Positions 54,734 to 64,000 of a stretch of 64,000 nucleotides of DNA are shown here, one piece after another. A program made the translations under genes and the position numbers. The stretch lies in NCBI RefSeq assembly GCF_000835495.1, contig NW_015622547.1:496001-560000 (forward strand), in the 5' to 3' direction. Each line of letters begins with the position of its first letter. The stretch's first letter is position 1. Under the pieces are notes generated by a model. It was given only the letters and a program-made list of their open reading frames with translations. It ran no database searches and had not been told where the DNA came from. The stretch is from Cladophialophora immunda (lineage: Eukaryota; Ascomycota; Eurotiomycetes; Chaetothyriales; Herpotrichiellaceae).

Positions 54734-56494
54734 CTACATTGACTCGGTCATGCCGTGGACGGTAAATGTGCATATCAGGCCCAGCGCGCGGTCCCTTGGA
54801 CTGAACGGAGCATTCTTGCTCCCCCACCGCACGTCCCTCCAGTCCCCCGTCTTCAGAGCGACGACGGCGCTGCGCCCGGGGCCGGCGAGCTCCTCCTCGG
54901 TCGGCGGCTCCACGATGTTCTTCTCGGACAGCAGCTGCGTGATCCGGCCCTCGTGCCGCGCCTGCTGGATCTCCTCCGCGATCGCGTGGGAGGCGTTGTC
55001 TTCCTCCTCCTGGCGGACGATGTCCAGGGTGGCGAACTTGTGCTGGCGCCACCTGCGCACGGGGACGTGCTTCTGGAAGAACAGCTCGATCTCCAGGTGG
55101 CTGCGGCCCGTCGTCTCGCCCACGCAGAACCACACGTACGCGAGCGTGATGCACGTGGTCCCCGCGTACACGAACCCCAGCATCGGGCCCAGGCCCCCGT
55201 TGTAGTAGATGTAGGGGCTGGTAAAGGCGATGACCCAGACGGTGAAGAAGAACGACACGATCGACGCGCTCATGATCTTGTTGCGATTGCGCCCCACGGC
55301 CATTTCGGACGCGATGGTGAACGCCAACGGCCCGTGGCCGAAGTTGAACGCCACAATGACAATGTAGGAGATGACGACGATGGTCGTGCTGAAGCTGGTC
55401 TTCGTGTAGGGTCCTGCGCCGAGCCCTCCAATGATGATGTATGCGAGCAGCATCATGATGGTCGTGACCAGCAGGTTCGAGCGGCGGCGCACTTTGTTGC
55501 CCAGCAGCACAGACACACCCACCGCGATGACCTGGAGCGTGTTGGTGATGAGCGAGATAGTGAACGCTTGCTTGATGCCGATGGACTGTGCAAAGACGAC
55601 CCCATACGAGTAAAAGAACTGAATGCCGTTGATCTGTTGAGCCACCATTGCCCCGCACGAGTATATGAGCTTGCGGCGTTCGACCCGGTCTTTCAACAGT
55701 GACATCCAGGACGACGTCGCCTCTCGGATTCGTTCCGTTTCCACCATTGTCGTGAAGGCGGCGAGGTCTTTCTCGGGCGTATACTCGGGCATGCTGCGGT
55801 TGATCTTCAGAAGCGCCTTGGTGGCCTTTTCTGGTCGACCTCGGCGAATGTACCAAACCGGCGACTCCGGGAGGAAGATCAGGCCCACGAGCATAAGGAG
55901 CGGCAGCAACGCCAGCAACCCCATCGGAATCCGGTACGAAGCGGTCGAGCCGATGGATTCCGTGCCTTGGGTGATCCCTGAACCGACAAGCTGAGAACAC
56001 GACTGCATGAATTGAAACATCATCAGGGCCGGACCTCGGATTGCCTGCGGTGCAACCTCGCCAATGTACAGGAGACAGGTCACCGTAAACTGGCCGATGC
56101 CCAGCCCGATCAGTATACGGCCCAGGCAGATGACCCCCATGGAGCCTTGGTCGGCGCATTGAGTGATGGCCCCGGCGATGATGCAAGCCGAAGCACAAAG
56201 GAAGACTCCCTTTCTGCCGAAGAAATCGTTGATGGGAGCAGAGAGAAGCGCCCCGACCAGTTCTCCCACGTAGATGATGGATGCCGTGAGGGACAGGAAG
56301 GTAGTGGTCAAGGCGATATTGCCGTCCTTGTCGTGGGTGGTGCCGTAGTCGTGCACAAATCTTTTCATCCCCAACACGCCGGTGTAGTAAATCTGGTCGT
56401 ACCCATAGCAAAGAGCACCGAGGCTGGAGATGGCACAGAAGAAGACGGCCCATCTGTGGTGGCCCCAATTGATGTTGAACATGTGCATCTTCAT
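54734..56494 (-). CDS. Sugar-porter family MFS transporter
   Basis: An intronless frame; from the ATG at 56492-56494 it gives 586 residues. An upstream in-frame ATG at 56600-56602 would add 36 residues. I prefer the shorter form because family members usually begin shortly before NWGHHRWAVFFCAIS. Twelve helices carry sugar-porter marks: CYGYDQ in helix 1, the loop motif NDFFGRKG, PESPVWYIRRGRPEKA after helix 6, and QQINGIQFFYSYG in helix 7. A long acidic C-terminal tail of about 90 residues follows. Fungal relatives import hexoses, disaccharides, quinate or polyols with protons. The substrate cannot be told. It is convergent with the aldo-keto reductase. Confidence 0.9.
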   Translation of the reverse strand: MKMHMFNINWGHHRWAVFFCAISSLGALCYGYDQIYYTGVLGMKRFVHDYGTTHDKDGNIALTTTFLSLTASIIYVGELVGALLSAPINDFFGRKGVFLCASACIIAGAITQCADQGSMGVICLGRILIGLGIGQFTVTCLLYIGEVAPQAIRGPALMMFQFMQSCSQLVGSGITQGTESIGSTASYRIPMGLLALLPLLMLVGLIFLPESPVWYIRRGRPEKATKALLKINRSMPEYTPEKDLAAFTTMVETERIREATSSWMSLLKDRVERRKLIYSCGAMVAQQINGIQFFYSYGVVFAQSIGIKQAFTISLITNTLQVIAVGVSVLLGNKVRRRSNLLVTTIMMLLAYIIIGGLGAGPYTKTSFSTTIVVISYIVIVAFNFGHGPLAFTIASEMAVGRNRNKIMSASIVSFFFTVWVIAFTSPYIYYNGGLGPMLGFVYAGTTCITLAYVWFCVGETTGRSHLEIELFFQKHVPVRRWRQHKFATLDIVRQEEEDNASHAIAEEIQQARHEGRITQLLSEKNIVEPPTEEELAGPGRSAVVALKTGDWRDVRWGSKNAPFSPRDRALGLICTFTVHGMTESM

Positions 56495-59034
56495 GCTGGG
56501 CAGTCTCAAGGTCCAGCCGCCTTGCAGACAATGTTCCGAGACTTGCAATGTGATGGCAGAAGGAGCTGACGAGCTGGTACTTGGGACAAAGGAAACACCC
56601 ATGAAGGGACCATCCAATGCTTTATACGATAGGTAGCCGATCAACGGTCCTGCAGGACTGTACCTTGATCAAGCAAAGAAAAGATCGACTGGTCACCGCT
56701 CAGGTGGTTGGCACCTTGGACGTCTGCCACCTGTCATGCCCCCGGACTTCTGAAGCATGGCGACGGGTAGTGGCGTCAACAAAGACCAGGGTTGTTTGAG
56801 TTGAGATAGCGGCGGGTGGGTGGTTCAGGCGTTGATAGGCACTGGAGGATACCCAGCTAGACGCAACTTAGCTGATTTGGAAGAATCAGGACTCCTTGGG
56901 GGTACCCTAAGGTCCTCTAGAGCACCCAAGCACCCTAGGATAACCTTTGGACCTCTGGCCTAGTCCACGGGTATGCGGGTTGGAGGATGGCTCGACAGGG
57001 GCCAGAGGGTGGTCCAAGCTCGCCTCTAATGCAGGCTTGCAAATGGGAAAGAATCCCCCCTCCCATGGAATTCCTACCAACCGCAGAGTCTTGATGACAG
57101 CAAGCGATCAGCTGGTGGCGCGGCGGACAGTGGCCGGCTCAGGCTTCAAATCCAGAGGGCTCAGGATGCTGCAGCTTCGAGATTGCCAGGAGATTGTACA
57201 GCCTATGACCGGCGCTGAATTTCCCTGCATGTTGTATCAGAACGCAGCTCGCCAGATATCGTCACCCGAGAGAGGCATCAGTGCGTGCTGCCACAATGAG
57301 AGGCCCTGCCGTCGGTCTCTTCCCCGCATTTGGCGTGGGAAAGTCCCGAATGGATGATGATGGGAAACCCGGTCGAGCGGGACTCCCTCGAGATGCGTAG
57401 ACTTGGTGCCCTTCTCCCATGTCAATGCAGGCTTCTTTCGGCTGGTATGGTCCAATGGGCCCTCCCATCCTGCGTGGAAGGGAACAGCCGTCATGCATAG
57501 AGCCTTTGGACGCGCGAAATGGTAAAGACTCTGGAGGTTCTCGCTGGCAGATAGGGTGGGGAAAATCAGACAACCCAAGAGACCAAAGGCGTGATGAGCA
57601 GCATGGCTCGCCTTCGCTGTGGTTGGGTCATCCAGCTGCAACAGTCCTTTGTTCTGGACTTGCAGCTTGAAAACATTCGGGGACGAGGGCTCGTAGGCCA
57701 ATGCCTGCCCTACACCAATGGCTGGTGTGGCTTTCAGACTCTTGGAGCTCGCTTTCTCACTGTGACCTATTTTGTGCCGTGTCCTGGGCAAGAATCTCGA
57801 TGTCGCTGCTCTCGAATTCGAATGCCCTTGACCGAGGCATCCGAGATACCACGATCCTGGCTGAAAAGGCTCGTAACCTCCATGGACAGGTCACCTCCTC
57901 GAATTCGGGACCGCTCAAAACATCCGGCCGCAGATGTCGAGCTGCACACTCTGAGAAACGAGCTTCTTATCAGTCTGAGAAAAGCTAGCGGCTTACCTGC
58001 CCGCGTACGCAGCGTCTTTCCTGGCTGCCGATAACCAGAACCGAACTGGCCCCCGAAGATCTAAACGCAGTGACAGGCGCTGTCCTTTGATGTCCTGACA
58101 TGAAATGCATGTTCACGTTGCCCGCGTATATAGTGGGTATAATCCAACAGCTCAAACTAGTGGATTGAGGAGCTGTTCCGATGCATGAAATCAATGTGTA
58201 AAAAGAATGCCCATGACTCGCGTCACAATGCATGCAAAGAGACTTCGTCTCGGCCTGCACGAGCTTCTGTCGAACATCATGCGAGGGTGGCCATAGACTA
58301 GAAATGGGTATAGGAAAGGATGGTATGGGTTTGCTTCTTCTGCTAGGACGGCTGCTGATGCTGCTCCATCCGAGCGCATTCCTACAAGGCTCCATCTCGT
58401 CCACGCATAGGTCGACCAGATTGCAACTTCCAAGACATTGTCCTGTGGCATGCACTCGCTCTTCCACACAGGACATTGGTTGACCTGGTGAAAAATTGGG
58501 ACATATGTGCAGGGTCTGCATCTGTGGCAAGTCAATCATTGGGCTCGAGAGGCAAGCTCTGAAGAACAAGAACCAAACATATGCGACCGTGTAGGAAAAT
58601 GTTTCAATATATGCTGGGCGTCTCCCGCTATACAAATCATATCCAGCTCGGAACCTCCCCGACGGTGGACCCCCGATTGGGGAGAGGACCGAATTCTCCT
58701 CGTTAATATCCTCTTGTTCATTGTGGGCGGAAAATTTCCTCGGTTGCTCGAGAACCATTTGAGGAACAAGGATTCAGGGTGCCGGCATATGGTTCGATAT
58801 CCAGATAGCGATGCCGCAGGTCCACTCTGTGCTTCTTGAGCCGACAACCGTCCTGAGGACGCAGGGCATCCATCAACTCCTACAAATACTCGTCCTCGGT
58901 CAGCCTCTGTTGTTTGAAACTTTTGAACTATTCCCCTGAGGAGTGTCCATCAACGCTGGAGGCGGACTTTACCGTACCGACCTCAGCCCCTCACAGGAGA
59001 AAGTTTCCGTCGCGACTGCGGCTATAAGTGCAAG
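56495..59034. other. Intergenic, no convincing gene
   Basis: 2.5 kb with several open frames of 100-257 codons but no domain, signal peptide or codon pattern that I trust. The right end is the promoter of the AnmK-like gene. Confidence 0.5.
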
Positions 59035-60303
59035 ATGCCTTATATCGTCGGGCTCAACAGTGGGTCCTCTTTCGACGGAATCGATGCTGTTCTGTGTAGC
59101 ATCGATACTGCACCAGATGGACACCCGAACCGTCCAAAGTATATCGATGGCATCTCGGAGCCGTGGCCAGAGGAGTTGCAGCCTGACGTTCTGCGGGCTT
59201 TCTCCAACGAGCTCCCGCTTTTTGACCTGTGCAGGCTCAACTATGCTGCTGGTGCCGCATATGCCGAGATAACGAACAAATTGCTCGACAAGGTGGGCAT
59301 GAAGCCCGAAGACATCGATGTTGTCGGCTATGACGGCCAAACAATCTACCAAGAGCCTCCAGACAGAGAAAAAGAAAGACAATATATCGCAAGCGGGAAC
59401 CAAAGCCTAGTTGATCGGTGGACAAAGGGTGGATTTGCATGCGGCCTATTCATCGTCGAGTCGGGTGTTGTCACAGCCCTGACGAACATCACCACCGTCA
59501 CACAATTCCGGCCGATTGACCATGCACTAGGGGGCTCCGGGGCTCCGCTGATGCAGTATCTCGATTTTTGCTCGTTCCGAAACGAAGGGCCCATTGTTTC
59601 ACTGAATATCGGGGGAATTGCCAATCTTCAGCTTGCTGACGCAGACCGGCATAAGATGATGGCCTTCGACACCGGTCCGGGCAATGTGATGATTGACCAT
59701 GTGATGAAAGTTCGAGAAGACAAACCGTATGATGCTGGTGGTGCATTGGCAGCCAGAGGTCATGTCATTCCCACGCTTCTGGAGCGGCTCGAGGGACATC
59801 AATTCTTCCTCCGAAAGCCACCCCGTTCGGCATGGCGCCTGGACTTTGGGGGCCAGCATGCGGATAAAATCCTGGACGATTACAAGCATGCATCGACTGA
59901 GGATCTGCTGTCGACTCTCACACTCTTCACGGCAAAGGCAATTGAGCGATCAGTGGTTGACTTTATCCTTCCGAAAGCACCTGTAAAGACTGTCATTGCT
60001 AGTGGAGGAGGCACTAAGAACGACACCCTCATGAGGCATCTGAAGGAGAGGCTAGTATTGCATGGAGTAGAACTTCGCACTAGCGACGAATTTGGGCTTC
60101 CTGCTCCATTCAAAGAGGCCATCAAGTTTGCCACCTTGGCATTTGCGTGCAAGCACCAGCTTGCAAACAATATCCCTGCCGCTGGCGGAGCATCCTCCTT
60201 TGCGGTACTGGGCAAACTGAGTTTAGCACCCAGACTCGCAAAGCAGGGTGGTGCCATCTCAGAAAGTAACGTCTCTCCAGAACCGGAGGTGGATCAGAGC
60301 TGA
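59035..60303 (+). CDS. Anhydro-N-acetylmuramic acid kinase-like protein (AnmK family)
   Basis: An intronless 422-residue member of the AnmK branch of the hexokinase/actin ATPase fold. The N-terminal phosphate loop GLNSGSSFDGIDA replaces bacterial GxMSGTSxDGID. VSLNIGGIANL and FDTGPGNVMIDH form the conserved core and include the general-base Asp. GGGTKN near the end is the adenosine loop. In bacteria AnmK opens and phosphorylates 1,6-anhydro-MurNAc from peptidoglycan turnover, giving MurNAc-6-phosphate. Fungi lack peptidoglycan, so the fungal substrate is unknown: scavenged bacterial sugars or another anhydrosugar such as levoglucosan are possibilities. Lack of introns and the family distribution suggest ancient transfer from bacteria (inference). 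It is convergent with the next regulator, 247 bp apart. Confidence 0.9.
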   Translation: MPYIVGLNSGSSFDGIDAVLCSIDTAPDGHPNRPKYIDGISEPWPEELQPDVLRAFSNELPLFDLCRLNYAAGAAYAEITNKLLDKVGMKPEDIDVVGYDGQTIYQEPPDREKERQYIASGNQSLVDRWTKGGFACGLFIVESGVVTALTNITTVTQFRPIDHALGGSGAPLMQYLDFCSFRNEGPIVSLNIGGIANLQLADADRHKMMAFDTGPGNVMIDHVMKVREDKPYDAGGALAARGHVIPTLLERLEGHQFFLRKPPRSAWRLDFGGQHADKILDDYKHASTEDLLSTLTLFTAKAIERSVVDFILPKAPVKTVIASGGGTKNDTLMRHLKERLVLHGVELRTSDEFGLPAPFKEAIKFATLAFACKHQLANNIPAAGGASSFAVLGKLSLAPRLAKQGGAISESNVSPEPEVDQS

Positions 60304-60550
60304 CCTGCCGCAGGCATTCAGGCCCAGCACGATCGGGAAGTGCTCCCTGATGGAGTCCCGTGAGTCTCAATCGGCCAGATCAACGAGCGTTTTCTCATCC
60401 TCCCTTGGGGATTTCGTTTTGTGTTTCTGGGGAGGCAAACGTCATTTGACTCGCTCATCATGACCCGAAAGCGCCGAATTGGTGATGTCCTTTTACGGGA
60501 GATTCTCAGCCGGCAATGTGCTTCTGATCCAGGTCGAGACGACGAACGGA

Positions 60551-62669
60551 CTAGCTCTGATGGCTGGGCTGGCTGTGGTGGCTCGCCACAGAGTAGACTG
60601 GCGAAGTAGCATAACCATCGCCGATCGACGGAGTGCGTGGTGTGTTCCTCTTCAAACTTTGTCGAATGTGTCTGAGGAAACCCAACGACTCGCGAAGGTT
60701 GCCAGGCCTGTTCAAGCCATGTTCAAGCACTACTTCGGCAGCGTCGAGTAACTGATCCGGATCTCCATAGCCTTGGAGGAGGATCGATATCGACGATGTT
60801 TGAACCTGAAGAATGGTTGCATATGCGGCAACAAGGTGCTGAAGATTGCACCAACTCTCAAAATATTCGTGACGGCGGCTTTGATGTCTTGTTGAGTGCA
60901 GAAGAATGATCATGGTCGCATTCTGCACGCAATTATGACAAGACTCATACACCCACGGATCCTGAATAGGATTGGGTGCAGGAGGGTCCATGTTGGGGGA
61001 GTTGACGGCGTTTTCAAATCTCACATGTAGCACATGGTACAATATAGGGCGATTGACGAGGAATATCGTTGCATAGTATCGAAATCTCAATTCATCCTGG
61101 AAGCGTGAGGAGCTTGCACTGCAGAGATGGATCTTCGCTTACCATGATGTGCCACATATCGCTTGGTGCGAGACAGAAGGATGACGGGTGTCGAGGAAAT
61201 CTCATATTCAGTGGGAGGGTCCAGTACCACAGATCCAAACGTCGTGCAATATCGGTAACGACCGCTGCAACCTGCGATGGCCGGCAATAGGCTCGATCGA
61301 CGTTGTACATGTGTTCTAGAATGGTGTTCATGTAGGCTCTGAGCTGCAAGTGCGCCCGGATCTCTTGAGATTGATGGTTGTCCACGGGTGCCGCAACCAG
61401 TTCGTTCCCAAATACATTAGGGTGGGCCACCGCTCTGTTCTGAGTCAATGCCGCAACGATGACTGTATGCAGACGCTCCGAGGGTACACCATCTACTTCG
61501 CTCAGGATATCGCTGGTCGGCATTAGAATACACCTTAGCGAAAGTTCGGTACAAGATACCTTTCCAGGATAAAGTACTGATATAAACAGGCCTCATACTG
61601 AGCTTTGACAGCCCTAGGGGTGGTTAGTCGAGTGCCAAACAAAACCTCTGGGAAGCGCTCTTACGGGTCATCGTTTTCTTTCGGGGCGGTGTGGTAAACG
61701 AGGGGTTCAAGAGTCTGCAGGATGGACAACGCATGATAAGGTCTCCCATACAGATAGAGCAGCATTATGACCAACAAGAATCTGAAGGGTAGTGCTCGTG
61801 GGTTTTGCAAGGTTTGCACTACCCACATTTGTTGAAGTGCTTGTCGGAAGGAGAGATCTGCGTGGTCACCCAACATTCTCTCCCCTGCAACAACGGCCAT
61901 GTGCTTGAGAGCGATGGCCTGGACAACGAGCTGCTCGATAGGTTGCGACTTGAAGGTGGGGATGATGTCGTGACCTGGGGGTACCTCTAAATATCGGCGA
62001 AACACGTCGAGGCATACTTCCTTTGACAGTCCTCCGTACAAGAAGAGATGTCTGAAGATGAAAGGCAAGCCCTCCATGCTTGCAAACAAGGATTCGATAC
62101 CTCTGACCACGACGGAAATAGGAATCTCTGCAAGAACTGGGGATTCGAAGCTAGCACTAAAGAGCCCCGTATCATTGTCGTCTACCCGGCAGACGTATGT
62201 GAGCGGCTCCAGGCCGGGAATATCCTCGAGCTTGGTCCGCAGGTTTGCCCAGTAGTTGAACATTTTGTGAGCGGCAGCGTGGTGGAATTTCGGCGCCTGT
62301 GGCCAGGTCTTGATAACCAGAGGTTCTTGAGCAGGAGTAGACGCGAGACTCAGATCTGTTCTACCTTGGTCAAGGGCATATAGGCGCGTCTCAATGTTGG
62401 AGAGTCGAGTGAGAACGGATGCATCCCTTGGGTTTTGGGGGTCAGTGGAACAGTCCTCTTTTCAACCAGCGTTTGAAGGGGAATACTAACGTCTCCAGGC
62501 TGGTCAAAGGGGGACGATAGATACAATCGAGTCCCATGTTGTCGCAGTGAGAGCAAGAGGGACGCCGACCATCACACCTGGACTTCCGCTTGCGACACGT
62601 GTCACAGGCCAACTCTGTCTTGTTGCGTTTTGGACGGCTGTTACGGTCTCCCACAGACCCTGGAGACAT
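60551..62669 (-). CDS. Zn2Cys6 transcription factor
   Basis: Five exons (62491-62669, 61665-62426, 61560-61613, 61143-61512, 60551-61096) encode 636 residues. Cysteines 22, 25, 32, 39, 42 and 49 form C-x2-C-x6-C-x6-C-x2-C-x6-C with the basic RKRKSR, a GAL4-type DNA-binding domain. The ATG is at 62667-62669. The linker and the helical middle region (YHALSILQTLEPLVYH, YEACLYQYFILE-SDIL) resemble the C6 family often linked with metabolic genes. The first intron follows the zinc cluster, a usual place. The 47-bp third intron is confirmed by restored family sequence. It may control the neighbouring AnmK-like or transporter genes; this is positional inference only. Confidence 0.9.
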
Positions 62670-64000
62670 GATGGATGAGGGGTCAGCGCAGTTCTTCACA
62701 GGCGCGCCAGGATATGGAAGGCTGGTGCGCTCATGTCTAGTGCTTTCGTTCGGAGAGAAGCAGCGGCCAGCACTAGACTGACAACAATATGGCCGTATAG
62801 AAGATTTCTGAAGCAGAACGCTCTACAGCTGAAGCCAGAAAAGAGTTGCGAGGCGGGAGGTTAGTCGATGGAGCAGAGTGGGTGGACCGGAGTCCCAGAG
62901 CATCGATGGACGGGGAAAGCTTGTCCGGCAGATGGTGCAAAGCTTTCGACAGAGAATTCCCAAACGGTTGAGATGCAAGGGAGTGAAGCTGGGGTCGTGG
63001 ACCTGGGATAGGCGGCTATTCCGTAGTGGGTAGGGGGATGGCGTGTCCGTATTCGATGGGTGGATGGAAAGAGGCAGCTTTCGGCGACAGCGAGGCCCTT
63101 GGTGTGGGTGCGAGTCGTGTATTGTCGAGCTCGAAAGTCTTGAAATGGTGGTGTGGGGCGCAGGGGCTGTGCTTCGCCGTAGAATTTGGGTGCAGCTTCT
63201 ACGGTAGAGCATTGCGTGGCGCCCCCAATCTGCCATCCTCATGCACCTCTCATGCACGCTCCTCACGCACTCCATGCACCTCACCTGCAGCTTGCGTCTG
63301 CACTCATGCACCTGTCTACTTGCACCCATCCTCAGTTGATTCCCAATATAATTCACCGCCAGTGACCTTTTCCTCTCACGTTTGTTCCCAGCTAGCTCTG
63401 GGCCTCCCTTGACTTCCATGCATCATTCCTCCGCTGTGGTTGGGTGACCGTGCTTCGCCCAGCAGCCACAGGACTGGGTGCATCGGCCAAAACCCGTACC
63501 CTGCAATCATGCGCCCACTCGCTGGCGCTTGTCCCAAAGCCACCTGGGCAAACATCTCCCTTAGCCTAGTCTTAACCTTCACACAGGTCGCGCACCCTGG
63601 CCTTTCCTCTGGTAGAAACGCCCACATCCGCGCCTTGGCGATTTTCAATCGACGATTGTCCTAATAATTGTCGATCAAAAGAATTGAATCGACTGTCAGT
63701 GCAATCGAGACCAACTTTCCCACCAGTCGAGAACCCATTTTGCTCCTCCTGTTCCCTGCAAGTGTCGAGTGGGTACATGAGCTTGAAGCGTCTCCCAGTT
63801 TGGAGCCAGAAGGTCGAGACTGACGCAGCAATGTGGTGCCAAATTGGTGGGAGGGGCGAGTGCAGGACGACACTTGCGGTGAAAGGGCACATTTAGCAGC
63901 ACAAGATCAGCGCTGGAAGATAGTACACTGAGAGGAGTCCCTTGGCCTTGTTTCACCACCAATCGCCACTACTGCCCATCTTTCTAGGCTCAAGTCGGGG
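62670..64000. other. Intergenic to window end, no gene seen
   Basis: 1.3 kb upstream of the zinc-cluster regulator. ATGCACCTC/ATGCAC-like words repeat around 63239-63315. No coding sequence is supported; a gene may begin beyond the window. Confidence 0.5.

Noticed and set aside
57237..58758. Minus-strand open frames of 184 and 257 codons
   Set aside because: They lack signal, domain or membrane features and overlap other frames of similar length in a region without splice support.
61534..61559. 26-bp intron that would also connect frames in the zinc-cluster regulator
   Set aside because: It is too short for splicing; a 47-bp intron (61513-61559) keeps phase and restores family sequence SDILSEVDG.
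62823..63419. 198-codon minus-strand frame near the right edge
   Set aside because: It is low-complexity and Arg/Ser/Pro-rich with no family motif; it looks like a chance open frame in GC-rich DNA.

Overview
The window is eukaryotic, from a filamentous ascomycete (Pezizomycotina). Genes on both strands carry many 46-140 bp GT-AG introns with CTNA(C)-type branch motifs. The families are typical of moulds: Zn2Cys6 regulators, 14-helix MFS exporters, a cytochrome P450, a Rim15 kinase, a hybrid histidine kinase and small cysteine-rich secreted proteins. I cannot assign genus or class from sequence alone.

Layout. (1) 1-7740 is an accessory block: the start of a Zn2Cys6 regulator running off the left edge, a divergent DHA2-type exporter, a P450, and a divergent TRI12-type exporter. 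It looks like part of a secondary-metabolite or detoxification cluster, with a perfect 10-bp inverted repeat in the regulator/exporter promoter. (2) 9126-14469 holds a membrane RING-H2 E3 ligase and a POT/PTR2 peptide transporter. (3) 14470-19290 is decayed, repeat-bearing DNA. It holds two head-to-head copies of a 10-cysteine secreted protein (one with a one-base frameshift), flanking coding remnants, a degenerate repeat array, and a small membrane-protein gene with an in-frame TAG. (4) 19875-25802 is a RIM15-like PAS/AGC-kinase/receiver protein, followed by about 5.9 kb of apparently gene-free DNA. (5) 31712-41207 holds an ERG26-like dehydrogenase, a protein with two ubiquitin-conjugating folds, and a hybrid histidine kinase. 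(6) 42421-62669 is a second accessory block: a linalool dehydratase/isomerase-like protein, a DHA2 exporter, a small orphan protein, a 4-coumarate:CoA-ligase-like enzyme with a PTS1-like tail, an aldo-keto reductase, a sugar-porter transporter, an AnmK-type anhydromuramic acid kinase and a Zn2Cys6 regulator.

How genes may work together (inference). Block 1 could modify a small lipophilic compound with the P450 and expel it through two exporters under the local regulator. Block 6 combines an uncommon alcohol dehydratase/isomerase fold with CoA activation, carbonyl reduction, uptake, export and a regulator, as a catabolic or natural-product cluster might. The middle of the window is mostly housekeeping and signalling, interrupted by the decayed secreted-protein locus.

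Exon coordinates were derived by hand from splice signals and checked for reading phase. Start codons were checked to be ATG. Ends of genes are CDS ends, not transcript ends.
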